From NCBI GenBank assembly GCA_038093515.1, contig JBBPSI010000010.1:1-64000 (forward strand): a DNA stretch of 64,000 nucleotides, read 5' to 3'. A program made the position numbers and the translations under genes. Source of the DNA: Butyriboletus loyo. Lineage: Eukaryota; Basidiomycota; Agaricomycetes; Boletales; Boletaceae. Positions 11,347-22,129 of this stretch are shown piece after piece; within the stretch, counting starts at the first letter, position 1, and each line of letters opens with the position of its first letter. Below the pieces are notes generated by a model. The model was not told the origin of the DNA. It was given only the letters and a program-made list of their open reading frames with translations, and did not search any database.

Positions 11347-14041
11347 GGGAAAGGTGGAAGGGGGGGGATGGCGAGTTTATATGTGTGTGTCGAGCCTTCC
11401 AACGACGCCAATTGCGGTTCCGCCAGAACCTGCCATAGTTCATTACTCCGTAGAGTGAAATAAGCCACGAAGCAGCCAGACTTGGTAGGTGTCCGAAATC
11501 GGAGGCATCTTCGCTCCAAGTCAGTTGAGGCGGGGGTATCTTGCGATGGCGAACATCGGCCATGTCCAAAGAAGCCAGCCAGACGAGCAGAGCGATCGCC
11601 GCGTACTGATCGGTTGGTGATAGAATTGAACCATGATGAACCAGCGCAACTGGAAGCTGGCAAATGCTGTGTCGCGCGAGTAGGGATCTTTGTCAACCGT
11701 AGGATACCCACGGGTGACGAAGGGAGTGGGCGGAAGGAAACACGCCAGGTTCTCGTATTTGTACCCATTTGCCGTATATAAGTGAACTTGGCGCTAATAT
11801 AACTCGGCTCTGGATTTGTCCCTGCGAGGGCGTATGATAACAGGGTACATTGTCAGGTCAACCGCTTGTCCCCCTCCTCATCGGAGATAAGGAACTTCTT
11901 TCGCTTACCTGCATTATACCCTGTGAACGTTTCCTGCTGTGATGTGGATTTAAAGGTCAACCTGTCTGCATCATTCTCGCCCGAATAGAATGAGACACGG
12001 TACGTGCAACGTGTACGCGCCGGTCCGATGAATGAAGATATCTAGATGACATTGCTCCACGCTGCCTACCCGCGAGTGTTCAATAATCTCAAAGATCGAC
12101 ATACGGTCGGCGGATCGCAGTGCAAAAAGTATCACTCTCCTGATCCCATTAACAATGTTTTTAATAGAATGCACATACCTGGAGTTAACTTGCATAACTC
12201 ACCAACGAACTTGAGAGTTGATCTCGGTTGCAACGTAATGTGGTAAATAACGCCGACACCGAGACTGCCTTCAAGCGCAACGTGTTGCATTGCAGCAAAG
12301 CGCACGCACTTTCCATGCATTTGTAACGTTTTTAATTCCAACTAGCGAATCACCTCGAAAGGACGACAACTCTTGAATGCCGCGATAAATGGGTAGGGTC
12401 CCGTCCACCCACGCGTTTGCAATCGCCAGTTCCGCTATCAGCATAGATGGTTCACCAATCCAGACGGATCGAGACACCGCTACAGCATGGTCGGAGGATT
12501 GTATGGTATGGCTAGGGACCAAGAATCGAGAACTTGTGGGAGTGGCGTTCGCAAGTAAATGGACGACGAGAATCGTTGTGCAGGCGAGTAAAGGTCTCCT
12601 CATACTTGATGCCCATGTGTGATTTAAAACGGTAGAATGCATTATTCGGAATTCGAAGGTTGTTCAGGTTGTTGCGAATTTGCTGATGGGTCGCCAGACA
12701 CCCTAATGCTCGTGCTACCATTTGAAGCCGACATCCCGAGGCTCTCAGCCGTTGCAGGTTGCTGACGAGCGTCGAGAAGCCGCGTAATCCCTGGGCGTGC
12801 CGGATATGTCGTATGAACACATTTCGTAAGGTTGTTCTCAGAATTGTGGCGTAAGCAAATCTGGAGGTCGTTCACTGCCGGTCTATCACGAGTCCGTCGG
12901 TTGCTCGCTCTTTCTCTCTTTTCGACTTGTCTTTCCAGGTCCGGATAGGCGACAATCGATGTATTATTCCGAGCTCTCGAGCAGTGGTGATTGTGTTGGA
13001 ACGCAACGGACGCACGAATATATTCATTTTCGTATTTTTGGACTTTTCTCATTTTGACATTCAAGTAATCGTATATATATACATCCATTCCCTCTATCAC
13101 ATCTCTCAATGCTTCTACCCCATTGCGTTGAGAGGTTCATCCGTTCTCTCTTTTCATTTATCTATTCTCACGCTTACCTACACTTATCTGTAGCTTACCG
13201 CGTGTTCTAGTTCTTATAGATTGTATACAAGGTATCTAGCCCGCATGCGAAATCATTTGAATCTTCCGAGGTGTGACGGACCTGTGACAGCTGGTGATGC
13301 CAATAGCGGAGTGTTCAAGCGCTAGGATTAAATTCAGCCTCTACAGCCTGAGGAGGGTAAAGTAACATGCTACTTACAAGAAATTATGAACTCCTACGTA
13401 TGTTACTACCAAACGAACTCAAGCCACTAAAATGTAAATATGTAGAGTTTGCGTCTCGCTCCAAGTGACTTAGCCGATGTCGTGCTCCACCTTTCCTGCG
13501 CTTACCATACCGAATATGGACAGCTTGCTTGTCCCAGCCACTGCAAGATTCTCATTGTCATTCGGACGATTCAATCAGCTCAAAATTTCTCGAACGGCGT
13601 TTCTGACAATGAAAAACGCTGTTCACGATAACACGACACGAGGTTTACCATCTCAGAAGAATGTTTAGTCGAGGAATTAAATTATGTAGATTGCAACGGC
13701 AGAAACGAAGGACACATCAGTGCGAGGACGGAACTCGGACGCGAACACTACCGGGGAAGTTGGACAAGACAAAGCACTAGACTAAAGAGGACTCATAGAT
13801 GGAGGAACTTGGAACGTAAGCCCGTTCATTCTCTCGCGTCTACACTCCCAAATCCATCAGTCCGACAGGTATCGTACAAAAAGATATTGAAGAATAAGGG
13901 AACAGAATACCAATAATGAAAGGCATGGATGACTAGAAAAGACAAATATTTGTGTCAGTTTAATATGTCCAGTAAGAAGTGATAGACGGACTAATTGACG
14001 ATTTATAAGGCATACCGTCTCGTTCCCAATCTCAAAGGTCA
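11347..14041. other. 2.7 kb gene-free stretch
   Basis: The longest frame is a minus-strand one of 155 codons at 12642-13109, polar and without a recognised motif. AT-rich tracts lie near 13040-13090. I cannot support a gene, an RNA or a mobile element here. Confidence 0.45.
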
Positions 14042-14748
14042 TTAGTAGCAACGACCACCTGATGGAATCGCATGTTTGTGGGACTTGCGCTTCAAGCCTA
14101 AGTGCACCTCACGACAGTGTCGTGTAATGCTTTGCCGCTTGATGAACACCCCACATCCGAGCCAATAACACAGTACCTTGTGCTCTCTGTGCATGCTCTG
14201 GATCCCATGTTCCGCGAGATGTTCTGGGACTGTTTTCCCGCAGATCGCTTTCCCGCAGATTGACCCATCATACAATTCCCACTGGCAGGTCGAGAGTCCT
14301 CGATACATTCGTCCGACAGGTGTTGAAGGTCCAGTGAAGTCTCTCGCAGGAACACGATTGATGACAGAATATTGACCTGGAGTCTATCATGACAGTTTTA
14401 AAAAAGCAAGGATGCAAAGTCCACATGATGCTCACATGATCCATGGATTGCGACGAGAGCACAGGAGCCTCTTGAGATGGAGGCTCGACCGCCGGATATC
14501 CTACAAAGTTGTGCTCAGTGGATGCAACACCGTGAAGGATGTCGTAAAACTGGGATGGCCCATGAAAAGGTTGTGCCAATATAAGATTCGCGGGGTCCAC
14601 AGTCGTCTGCAATGATGGATTCTGCGATAGCAATTAACAATGCTTCTCAGAGGCAAACACGAAAGCATTTACTCACATCCTGCAGTAGCACATGATCCAG
14701 ATCAAAGGTCACAGGGAATGGGTCATGGCGAAGATGGTGAGAATCCAT
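14042..14748 (-). CDS. CxW-type C2H2-like zinc-finger protein (paralogue 4)
   Basis: Three exons (14677-14748, 14436-14621, 14042-14383) joined in phase 0 through GTGAGT and GTGAGC donors give 199 residues starting MDSHHLRHDPFPVTFDLD. The first 120 residues are polar and proline-rich. Two finger-like modules follow: CQWELYDGSIC with a downstream H/H pair, and C-x4-C-x12-H-x4-H (CYWLGCGVFIKRQSITRH). The protein stops soon after, so the third finger present in paralogues 2, 3 and 5 is absent. That could be a natural truncation. The CxW signature and the order of modules place it in the same family. Confidence 0.7.
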
Positions 14749-16892
14749 GTCGAGCCAACAACGGAGATATGTTAGGCAGATGGGTGATGGGCAAGCCGAA
14801 TTATAATATGGGTTTATCAGTGGAGAGATAGATGTAGGCCTTATAGCGAGTATGCATGAAGTGGAAGTCCACTACCGTAGGCGAATGAAAGGTAAAAGGA
14901 ATGAAGCATTGAAGGGGCATAAAGGAGGTGATTATATAGACGAGCCACCAGCCACCAGCAAACCGAACGGCCAGATTGTTAGTGCCTGTTTGCCAGCAGA
15001 GGGTCAAGGATATGGTGCCAAAAAGGAAGGACGCGTGTCCCACTGTGTGAAGCGTGGCTACGCCATCCCGACCCCATCCGAAGCTAGCCTACCCCGAAAG
15101 CTCGGAGGAGAAACCGAACGGGATACAGAAGAGGTCTGAGGTGGGACAGACATGGAACGTACGGCTGCGAGTTTGACCATAGCTCGACAAACAAGTGGGA
15201 TAGCTCAGGATCAGCCGAACCGTTGCAGACAACTGGACGGGCGATTCTGTCGGCCGACTGCAGCGTCTACAGCTTGGTTGGGGCCCATCCAGCGCCACAA
15301 ATCAGCACAAACAACCAAATGGCAAGTGTGGCTGGCTGGCTGAAGTGGAAAGACAAATCGTCAATGTTGAACATTAAACTTATGGGCGGCATCCGTATTA
15401 GGAAAAGAAACCCAACTTCATGAAACTGTAGGCAGCAGAAAGCCAGAGACGTGCGGGTGGATTCCGACCTCCGAGTCCCCACCACTAGACCGACGGTTTG
15501 AAGAACCCGGCTCCGTTGAAATCTTACCTCTATCCATACTATGGAAACCTATCCATGGTTAGTAACCGGATTATATTATACAACTACAATGCGTACCTTT
15601 TGCAGGCTGACTCCGATCTGTTTCGCTGATCTGCCAATCTGGCCAACATCTCGAATGGAAGGATTTATACTCTGCACGTAGAGACGATCAACCGTCGATC
15701 AGAGATTCGCAGTCCGTGCTTAATAACTTCTCGGGTTCTGAATGTGTGCTTCGGGTTCCTTCTATATCAGACGTAGATCGGCCATGGTTCACCCTTGCGG
15801 ACGATTGACGGGTACTATTCCTTAACAGGACTAGATGGCACAACACACTAAGCACCGATATATCAGTCTGATGTCATCCACCTTCCCGCATTGTCATGTT
15901 CAAGTCGCCACAGGTGACTGCGAGGGTCGGCTTTTCGAAATGGAGCGCTGTGGAGCATTTTCCGGGATATGAATTGACACCGGGAACGGTGGTCGTCTTA
16001 TCCCCGTCACGATCTCTCAAGCAAGAAACGTGTTGAACTGATCCTACAGGGCACCAGAACCAACTGTTCAGCTCCGTTTGGACCCTCCTCATGTGTTCGC
16101 CACTCGCGTCGAACGAGCCTGTGGTTGGCACAAAATCGGGGTTGTCGATGCTCCACCACCACCACCCAGGAGTTTTTACAAGGTCGAGGGTACAGCATTC
16201 GATTAATCGACTCTGCTTTGCCATCGGACGGACAGCCAAGTAACCTCGAATTGACAAGGACATCATGAATGTGTCGGTTCTACCTTGATCCTCGTGGTGA
16301 ACACGCGCCGACCACAGCGTACGTACGTATGTTGCGTCTGGCACCAACGTTTTCTTTCGGACCCGCAGTTTCATTGACCAATGTCACCGAAGGAGTTTAA
16401 GGGGTTAAGCATTACAGCCCTGCCCGTAGTCAGGAAATGAATCGGGCCTTGGGCAATGCCAAGCATGTCTGCACCTCTCCGTACGTCACGAGGTCGCGTC
16501 GGGGGGCACTGCAGTGGAAATAAAAACAATGAGACTTGAACCAGTTGTTGGCGAGGGCAACTAAAGGTGAGGCAATGCTCAAACAACGTCATGCGTTGAC
16601 GCTATCGCCGACCCCCACAGCTCACAGCGAGGTTGCAATATATGTGCGGCCACATTCCCCCCACATCATTGCCTGACCTTCGAGTTCCGCTCGATTCCCA
16701 ACTCATTAGATAGATATCAAGGTATGTTATCGGCCACGATTCATAAATAATCCACATAGTACTACTAGCTGAACACTCGGGAAATCGATATAGATAGTCG
16801 CGTACATATACATAGCAAATGAGAATCCCACAGATAGGCTTATTTTTTTGCAAATTGCAGGCAAGTGGATGATCAGGGTCAAAGATTTGTCT
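14749..16892. other. 2.1 kb gene-free stretch
   Basis: The only sizeable frame is a 166-codon minus-strand frame at 15874-16374. It includes a run of four tryptophans but no recognised domain or adjoining exon. This interval separates the gene-poor left part of the window from the gene-dense right part. Confidence 0.4.
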
Positions 16893-18553
16893 CTATACTT
16901 GTTTCCGACTTGCGTCCGCGAGTATCACTTCGCTCCCGATGGTTATGCGTCCGGAAGCATTTAGGCGTTCCATCAATACATCACCAAACGCAGTCATGGG
17001 TGTGAGTACACCACCGCGCTTGGCGAATGCTGGGAGATGGTCCGCATCTAATACGAGAGATAAGGCACATTCCGCGATCATGACTGTGAACAAACAATCG
17101 ATCAACGTAATATATCCCGTGGTATGGAAATTGACACAATGAACACTTACTCGATGATAACAAATAGCCTGGCTCTCCTTTACCACGGAATATTGTCCGC
17201 ACAGTGGTCGTCCGCCCGTGAGCATCCGGCAATGAAGTCGTCACATTTGTGATACTCAGGGCACCCACTTCAAGTTGTCTGTAGGATAAACAGTCAGACC
17301 ACATCATCCTTTTCAACGACGAGTACACGTACTCATCAGTGGGACCGTCCCCTGACTGTGGCATGAGCCTACGGGCTATCCACCGGACCTGAAGCATATC
17401 AGTATCAGTGGGTAGCGTGACAGTGACAGCACCTACAGGCGGAAATGACTTGATAGCCCCTGCTACGATGACCAAGAAAAGCACAACAAGAAGCGAATGT
17501 AATCGACTCGGAAGCGCCAGGAATTCTTCATACTTGAACTGCGAACCATAGGATAACTCCGTCAGATCCACGTGTTCACCACCAGACTGTGAGGGGGCAT
17601 CCAGCACGAGTTCAGGTCTCCGCACTGCAAGCTCGAACAGGCCCCAGGAACGCTGCACAATTTGCAAATTCACGATTGACATGAGATATAAAGCTCCCTG
17701 GACTGGTGGATTTGAAATTGGAAGTGAGTAGAACGCCCTTGGTTGTGGACTTTTCACGCCTTGGACTTGTAGTGGGTGAATATCACGTGCCTACCCGTGG
17801 AGTGAAGCAACGTACTTGGACTCAGCGCAAAGTCTCTTCTTGCTGCTTCGAACTTGTGCTTCGGAACTTGCTCTATGAGAGCGAGCATAGACGAAAACGT
17901 CCCGCCCGATATCCCCGTACCATGTAGCTCCCATGCTGACGTCGACATATCCACGGTGGTCGAGGACCCCGCAAACGCCTTGAGTGTTTTATTACCCAAG
18001 TAAGCGAGGATATCGGAAGGAACAGAGTCGAGCCCAGCGCAGGGAACAATCACCGAACCAGAACGGCTGGCAGCATAATCTAACCTGCACAGGTTGTCAC
18101 GTTAGGTATTGTGGTGGACGCAGACTGCATGGCACTTGCTCGAAAATGATATCCTTGACCCAAGCCGCCTCACCTGTGAGGTCGACGTAGTGCCTGCCAT
18201 GGCGCACACACGCCTTCACGACAGGTGTTCCCCAACGCCAATATGGCCCGACGGCGTTGATGATGACTCGCGCACGTTGTACGACTCTGTCGACGTCATT
18301 GACGTTTGTGACATCCACCACGAATGTTGGAACGTCTGCGAGGGCTTCGCACTCGTGTACGAGAGCCTTGAGTTTTGAATCGGAACGCGCAGCCAAACCG
18401 AACGAGAATGCCGTCCGTTGCGGGTGGGTGGCCAGGTAGCGCGCAATCAGACGACCAGTATAACCTACACGTCGACACCTGTGAGCGCGAGAACAAGATA
18501 GACGAGGGTGTTAAATGATTACCTGTCGCACCGAGGAGCAAGATATCGAGCAT
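16893..18553 (-). CDS. Saccharopine-dehydrogenase-like oxidoreductase
   Basis: This is a member of the saccharopine dehydrogenase NADP-binding-domain / trans-acting enoyl reductase-like family. Spliced exons (18523-18553, 18140-18464, 17816-18084, then several from 17765 leftward) start MLDILLLGATGYTGRLIARY, a dinucleotide-binding Rossmann motif (GxTGYTG). Then come FVVDVTNVNDVDRVVQRARV, the hallmark INAVGPYWRWGTPVVKAC and HYVDLTGE, then VIVPCAGLDSVPSDI. A hydrophobic segment near residues 290-310 (LLVVLFLVIVAG) suggests membrane or lipid-droplet association, as is usual in this subfamily. The C-terminal half has RTIFRGKGEPGY and ends GSEVILADASRKQV. Length and order fit the family and no break was seen. 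The second intron uses a GC donor (GCAAGT). True saccharopine dehydrogenase (lysine pathway) activity should not be assumed; the substrate is unknown. Confidence 0.88.
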
Positions 18554-18770
18554 GGTGGATGTCAAACGTTGAGAAGTTTCGAGCCTCGAGTTCCAGGCGC
18601 CACACGCTACCGCAGGCCACAATACGTCGCCGTGATGAACACCTCGCGACGTACGCATGTTATCCTCGACAGCTCTGATCGTGCCACAACGTTGTAACCT
18701 AATCATGTACAAAGATACCAAGATGCGAGGTCGAAATCGTCCGTAGGGACATAGAATTGTATGCAAGAAT

Positions 18771-19945
18771 CTATCCGTCAAACATGCTGCCGTCCATTCT
18801 CACACCCATGTTCTTTTTCACGTCCATTCCTAAACGTTTCATTCGTCCAATCTACGGGGAGGTTTGGTCTTGGATCAACATGCGACAATTTCAAAAAATG
18901 ATCCTACCTCAACTCGCTCGTTCTGCACCTTACGCAACTCCAACAATTGTTCCCGAGACATGTAACTGTCTTGATCAGCACTAGCCTTCTTGTGTTTCGT
19001 GGCGTGTGCTTTCATGTCCGCTGCAGGGTCGTACGTGTCTTCAGCGGGGGGGACAAATTCCCCTGACCTCAATGAGGCCATCCGATGTTCATATGCTTCC
19101 ATATGATAGTACTTTTCGTGGGGTAAAGTGGCTAGTGAAATCCTTCAAACCCCATTGGCACGCATAAGCACGGATAGAGCCACACCTGTATTATAATCTT
19201 CTACGAACACGGCAAACTCTTTTCGCTCTTGATCTTTGGATAAAGCTTCCGGGTTGAGTTTGCGTTCTTCGAGGAGCCAGGTTCTGAATTCCTGCGTTTT
19301 GTTATAGAAGCTAGCGGAGCTGCGTCAACCCATGAACGCCAGCAAGGATACTTCCTCACTCAGAGTCGCTGATGATTCCATATTTTCCCCAGTGGGCACT
19401 TGAACTCCCGATCCCATGCTTTTTCTTCTGCACAACCAGATAGTATCGATTGACAGGTATGGGCGAAGAAATGTCACCTTTTTCTCTTTCTTTTCTTTCC
19501 GTTTGCGCTCCTTTTCTTCGCGTGTACGATGTTTCTTCTTCTTGTGTCGTTTGCGATCAGACCCTGAGTCCGAGTCTGAAGAGCTAGCTCCAGGTGATCG
19601 AGATCTCTTCCGTCTCTCCTTCTTACTCTTGTGGTTATGTTTTTCCCTTGACCGAGAGCGACGTTTGGGTTCACGTGAAAGCGAGCGTGAATAGGATCTG
19701 GGTCTCTTGGAGATAGGTCCATTGGAAGTCGACCGAGACCTCGAGCGCCTTCTAGGGGAAGATGTGCACGAGTGGGATCGACGCCTTTGAGTTCGTGTTG
19801 ATTGGTCCTTGTCGTCCAGCTCGGCCCGCCTGGAGTCCATATGTCTATGTGACCGTCGGTCGCGTGGTTCGTGCCTGTCTCTGCTGTCCATCTGCGAATG
19901 GCGGTCCCGACTATCATTTCTACCACGGTCATGGATAGAAGACAT
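18771..19945 (-). CDS. RS-rich nuclear protein with SCI1-like C-terminal region
   Basis: Five exons (19478-19945, 19360-19427, 19186-19319, 18908-19131, 18771-18851) splice in phase to 324 residues. The start MSSIHDRGRNDSRDRHSQ opens about 155 residues of Arg/Ser/Asp repeats and Lys-rich tracts (RRRSRSRSTS, KKKKHRTREEKERKRK), typical of splicing-speckle proteins. The conserved part begins HGIGSSSAHWGKYGII and continues through EFRTWLLEERKLNPEAL, FVEDYNTATLPHEKYY and MSREQLLELRKVQNERVE to GRMKRLGMDVKKNMGVRMDG. I recall the WGKYG…WL-EE…EDYNTATLPHEKYY pattern from plant style cell-cycle inhibitor (SCI1)-like and related eukaryotic RS proteins. A role in pre-mRNA processing or nuclear regulation is inferred, not shown. 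It lies 217 bases upstream of the oxidoreductase on the same strand. Confidence 0.82.
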
Positions 19946-20999
19946 TGAGGTTGATTTGAGACCTGGAGAAGTCTGTGGTAGCTTGTGACAGGGGATATCG
20001 CAGAACGTACTCGTATCAAACTCCCAACTGACAAATCGTTGTTTGGACCAGAAGCTTTTGGTAAACAAACACATTTTCATGTCTGATCCACATCACGACC
20101 GAACAGCCGATGCTCAGCGACGTGCCTCCGCCTCACCAACCATATTTGATGTGCAATATCCGCACCGTAGCAGACGCATTGCATTGCTAGCGGTATGTCT
20201 TTCCACGAGTTTCTTCGGATTATCATGAAAGCTCTCGCAGCCGGCCACAAGTTTTCCTCGAAGTTGGAGCAGCCCTCCGCCCTCCATTAAGTTCGGCAGG
20301 CGCTCATCCAATGGCAACGGCGCCAGCAAGCATCAGGAAATTTTCGGCGACAGTTGCATACTGCGGTAGCTCATCAAGACGCTTCGCGCAACTCAATGGC
20401 AATCCGAGGTCAGTGGGGTTGGGGGTGGCCTGCTTTTTCTTGTATGGCTATCACTACAACACCAAAGTAATCGTGATGAAACTTCACGCGAATGCCATTT
20501 CGTGTCAGGGCTCTACTTATTATCGTCATTTTGGTCACTGTTTTCTCAGTTCGGCGTCATGGCCTTGCTTCATCCTCATTCGCTGGGCATTGACTAAACC
20601 CACGCAGGTTCATGGCGTGTACATCGCCTGGCGTGCATGTCTCGAAATTCGACATTTACCCCCGAAATGCGCTGCATCCAATTCAAGTTGCGCCGTAACA
20701 CGCGTCTTGATAAGTCTCCGCAATTGGGGGTAATATGTAATATGGCCCCGTGGTGAGAGTGCGAGCCATCATCGCGCCGGATGCCATGTCATGCGTCTAG
20801 TGTTCATGATCGGTTAACCTGCCGCCCTCTCTGCCAGAGCGATGAAGCGGCATACTACACCACCACTACTTGTCGTCATCGCAAATGAAAACTATGTCAC
20901 TCTCCACAGCAGAGAGTGCGGACACCGACGTTTTATAATCCCTACTTAATGCTTTACATCTCCCCATCAAAGAAGCACCCCAATCAACCTTCTTTCAAC
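19946..20999. other. Divergent intergenic region
   Basis: It separates the leftward RS-rich gene from the rightward zinc-finger gene, so it should contain both promoters. A TTATAAT element at 20933 lies about 65 bases before the zinc-finger start codon. No other coding feature could be supported. Confidence 0.5.
20933..20939 (+). promoter_or_regulatory. TATA-like element upstream of zinc-finger paralogue 5
   Basis: TTATAAT about 65 bases before the ATG at 21000, a usual fungal TATA distance. Based only on sequence and position. Confidence 0.35.
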
Positions 21000-22129
21000 A
21001 TGAATCCCTACTACAATTTGATTTTCACCCCAGGTTTCCACACATCAGAGGGCGGATACGTCCAGACGGCTCAGAGGTCAGCCTGCCGTCTTCGACGAGG
21101 TAATCGCTCGCTCATAGATTATATTTTAGCATCAGTCAGGACTCTCTTTTCCTCTCCTCTTTCCAAGGGCCCGCATCGGAGAATCTCCCGACAGCATCCC
21201 AGAAATCGTATCTTGTCTTTGGCCACGATGGCCATGGATCGTTCCAAGCTCCTCAGATGCCTGAGGCGAACCTCGCACAATCATTCCGCCCCTCTGTGGG
21301 AAGCGGATTTATCAGGACTATATCATCGCCATCTAGTCACCCCTATCACCAAGCTAGAGTCGCTAGACTCTGCCACGTTGCCGATCGCGTGTCTGCTCAA
21401 CACCCGGGGCGGTGTCAACTGCATATCCCAACCATCTCAACTCCAGCTCCAGCATCGGGTACACTGATACCGTATAATGCGGTAACCAGTAACCGCATAT
21501 CTACTCGCTGCCATGATTCGAGACAGTTACCTCCCGTACCAACGGGGTTTGCGCCAGCCCTACCCTGTGGCCCAGCACCGCAACTTAATATTTCCAACAC
21601 GAATCAAATTGTGCCATCATTCATGGCCAGTGTTACGGCTTCCGGACAGACGTGTCTATCAACGTACGGAACTCCCTCATCGCCGCCGTACACTCCAGCG
21701 GATGAAGCAGACATCGAATATGCTCAATCCCGCTATGGCAATAATCGCTGCTTTTATCAGTGTCGCTTTGATCTCTCCGGAAGTCCCTGCAATAAATGGA
21801 TCGTCGGCGACAGAGTTCGAGTCCTCCGACACCTTCGAAACCACCACCATCTCCAAACAGGTCCCGCTACACCCGCCATTTGTCGTTGGGACACATGCAC
21901 GCACTCTCGGCCGATGAAACAGGAGAACCTCTCCCGCCATGTTGTCATGCATCTGGGTGTGAAATGGAAGTGTCCTCATTGTAGACGTTTATTTTCGCGT
22001 GATGATGCTGTGCATCGGCACATCGAACGCATGGTCCCGGGCATGGACGTCCCTGACGCCGAAGTAGTGCCAGGCCGCGAAGCACGTGCTATAAATGAGC
22101 CGCAGCTCAAGAGTGCTCGCGTCGCTTAG
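21000..22129 (+). CDS. CxW-type C2H2-like zinc-finger protein (paralogue 5)
   Basis: Two exons (21000-21099 and 21168-22129) joined across a GTAATC...CCAAG intron encode 353 residues starting MNPYYNLIFTPGFHTSEGG. The Tyr/Pro-rich start matches paralogues 1 and 3. A long Ser/Pro/Thr-rich region follows. The C-terminal fingers are CRFDLSGSPC then H-x3-H, CRWDTCTHSRPM with H-x3-H, and CPHCRRLFSRDDAVHRH (C-x2-C-x12-H). The last is followed by RM where the final His is expected. It is the longest family member and the only one on the plus strand. It is separated from the other four by the oxidoreductase and the RS-rich gene, so the family is dispersed rather than in one uninterrupted array. Confidence 0.75.

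Noticed and set aside
12642..13109. 155-codon minus-strand open frame
   Set aside because: No motif, no splice partner, composition not clearly coding, and an AT-rich 5' part; a chance frame is as likely.
15874..16374. 166-codon minus-strand open frame with WWWW
   Set aside because: The four tryptophans come from a CCA repeat read on the other strand; no domain or neighbouring exon supports a gene.
20916..21467. Long frame overlapping the start of zinc-finger paralogue 5
   Set aside because: It uses a different frame from the fingers and runs through the intron; the 21000 start with the GTAATC intron gives a coherent protein instead.
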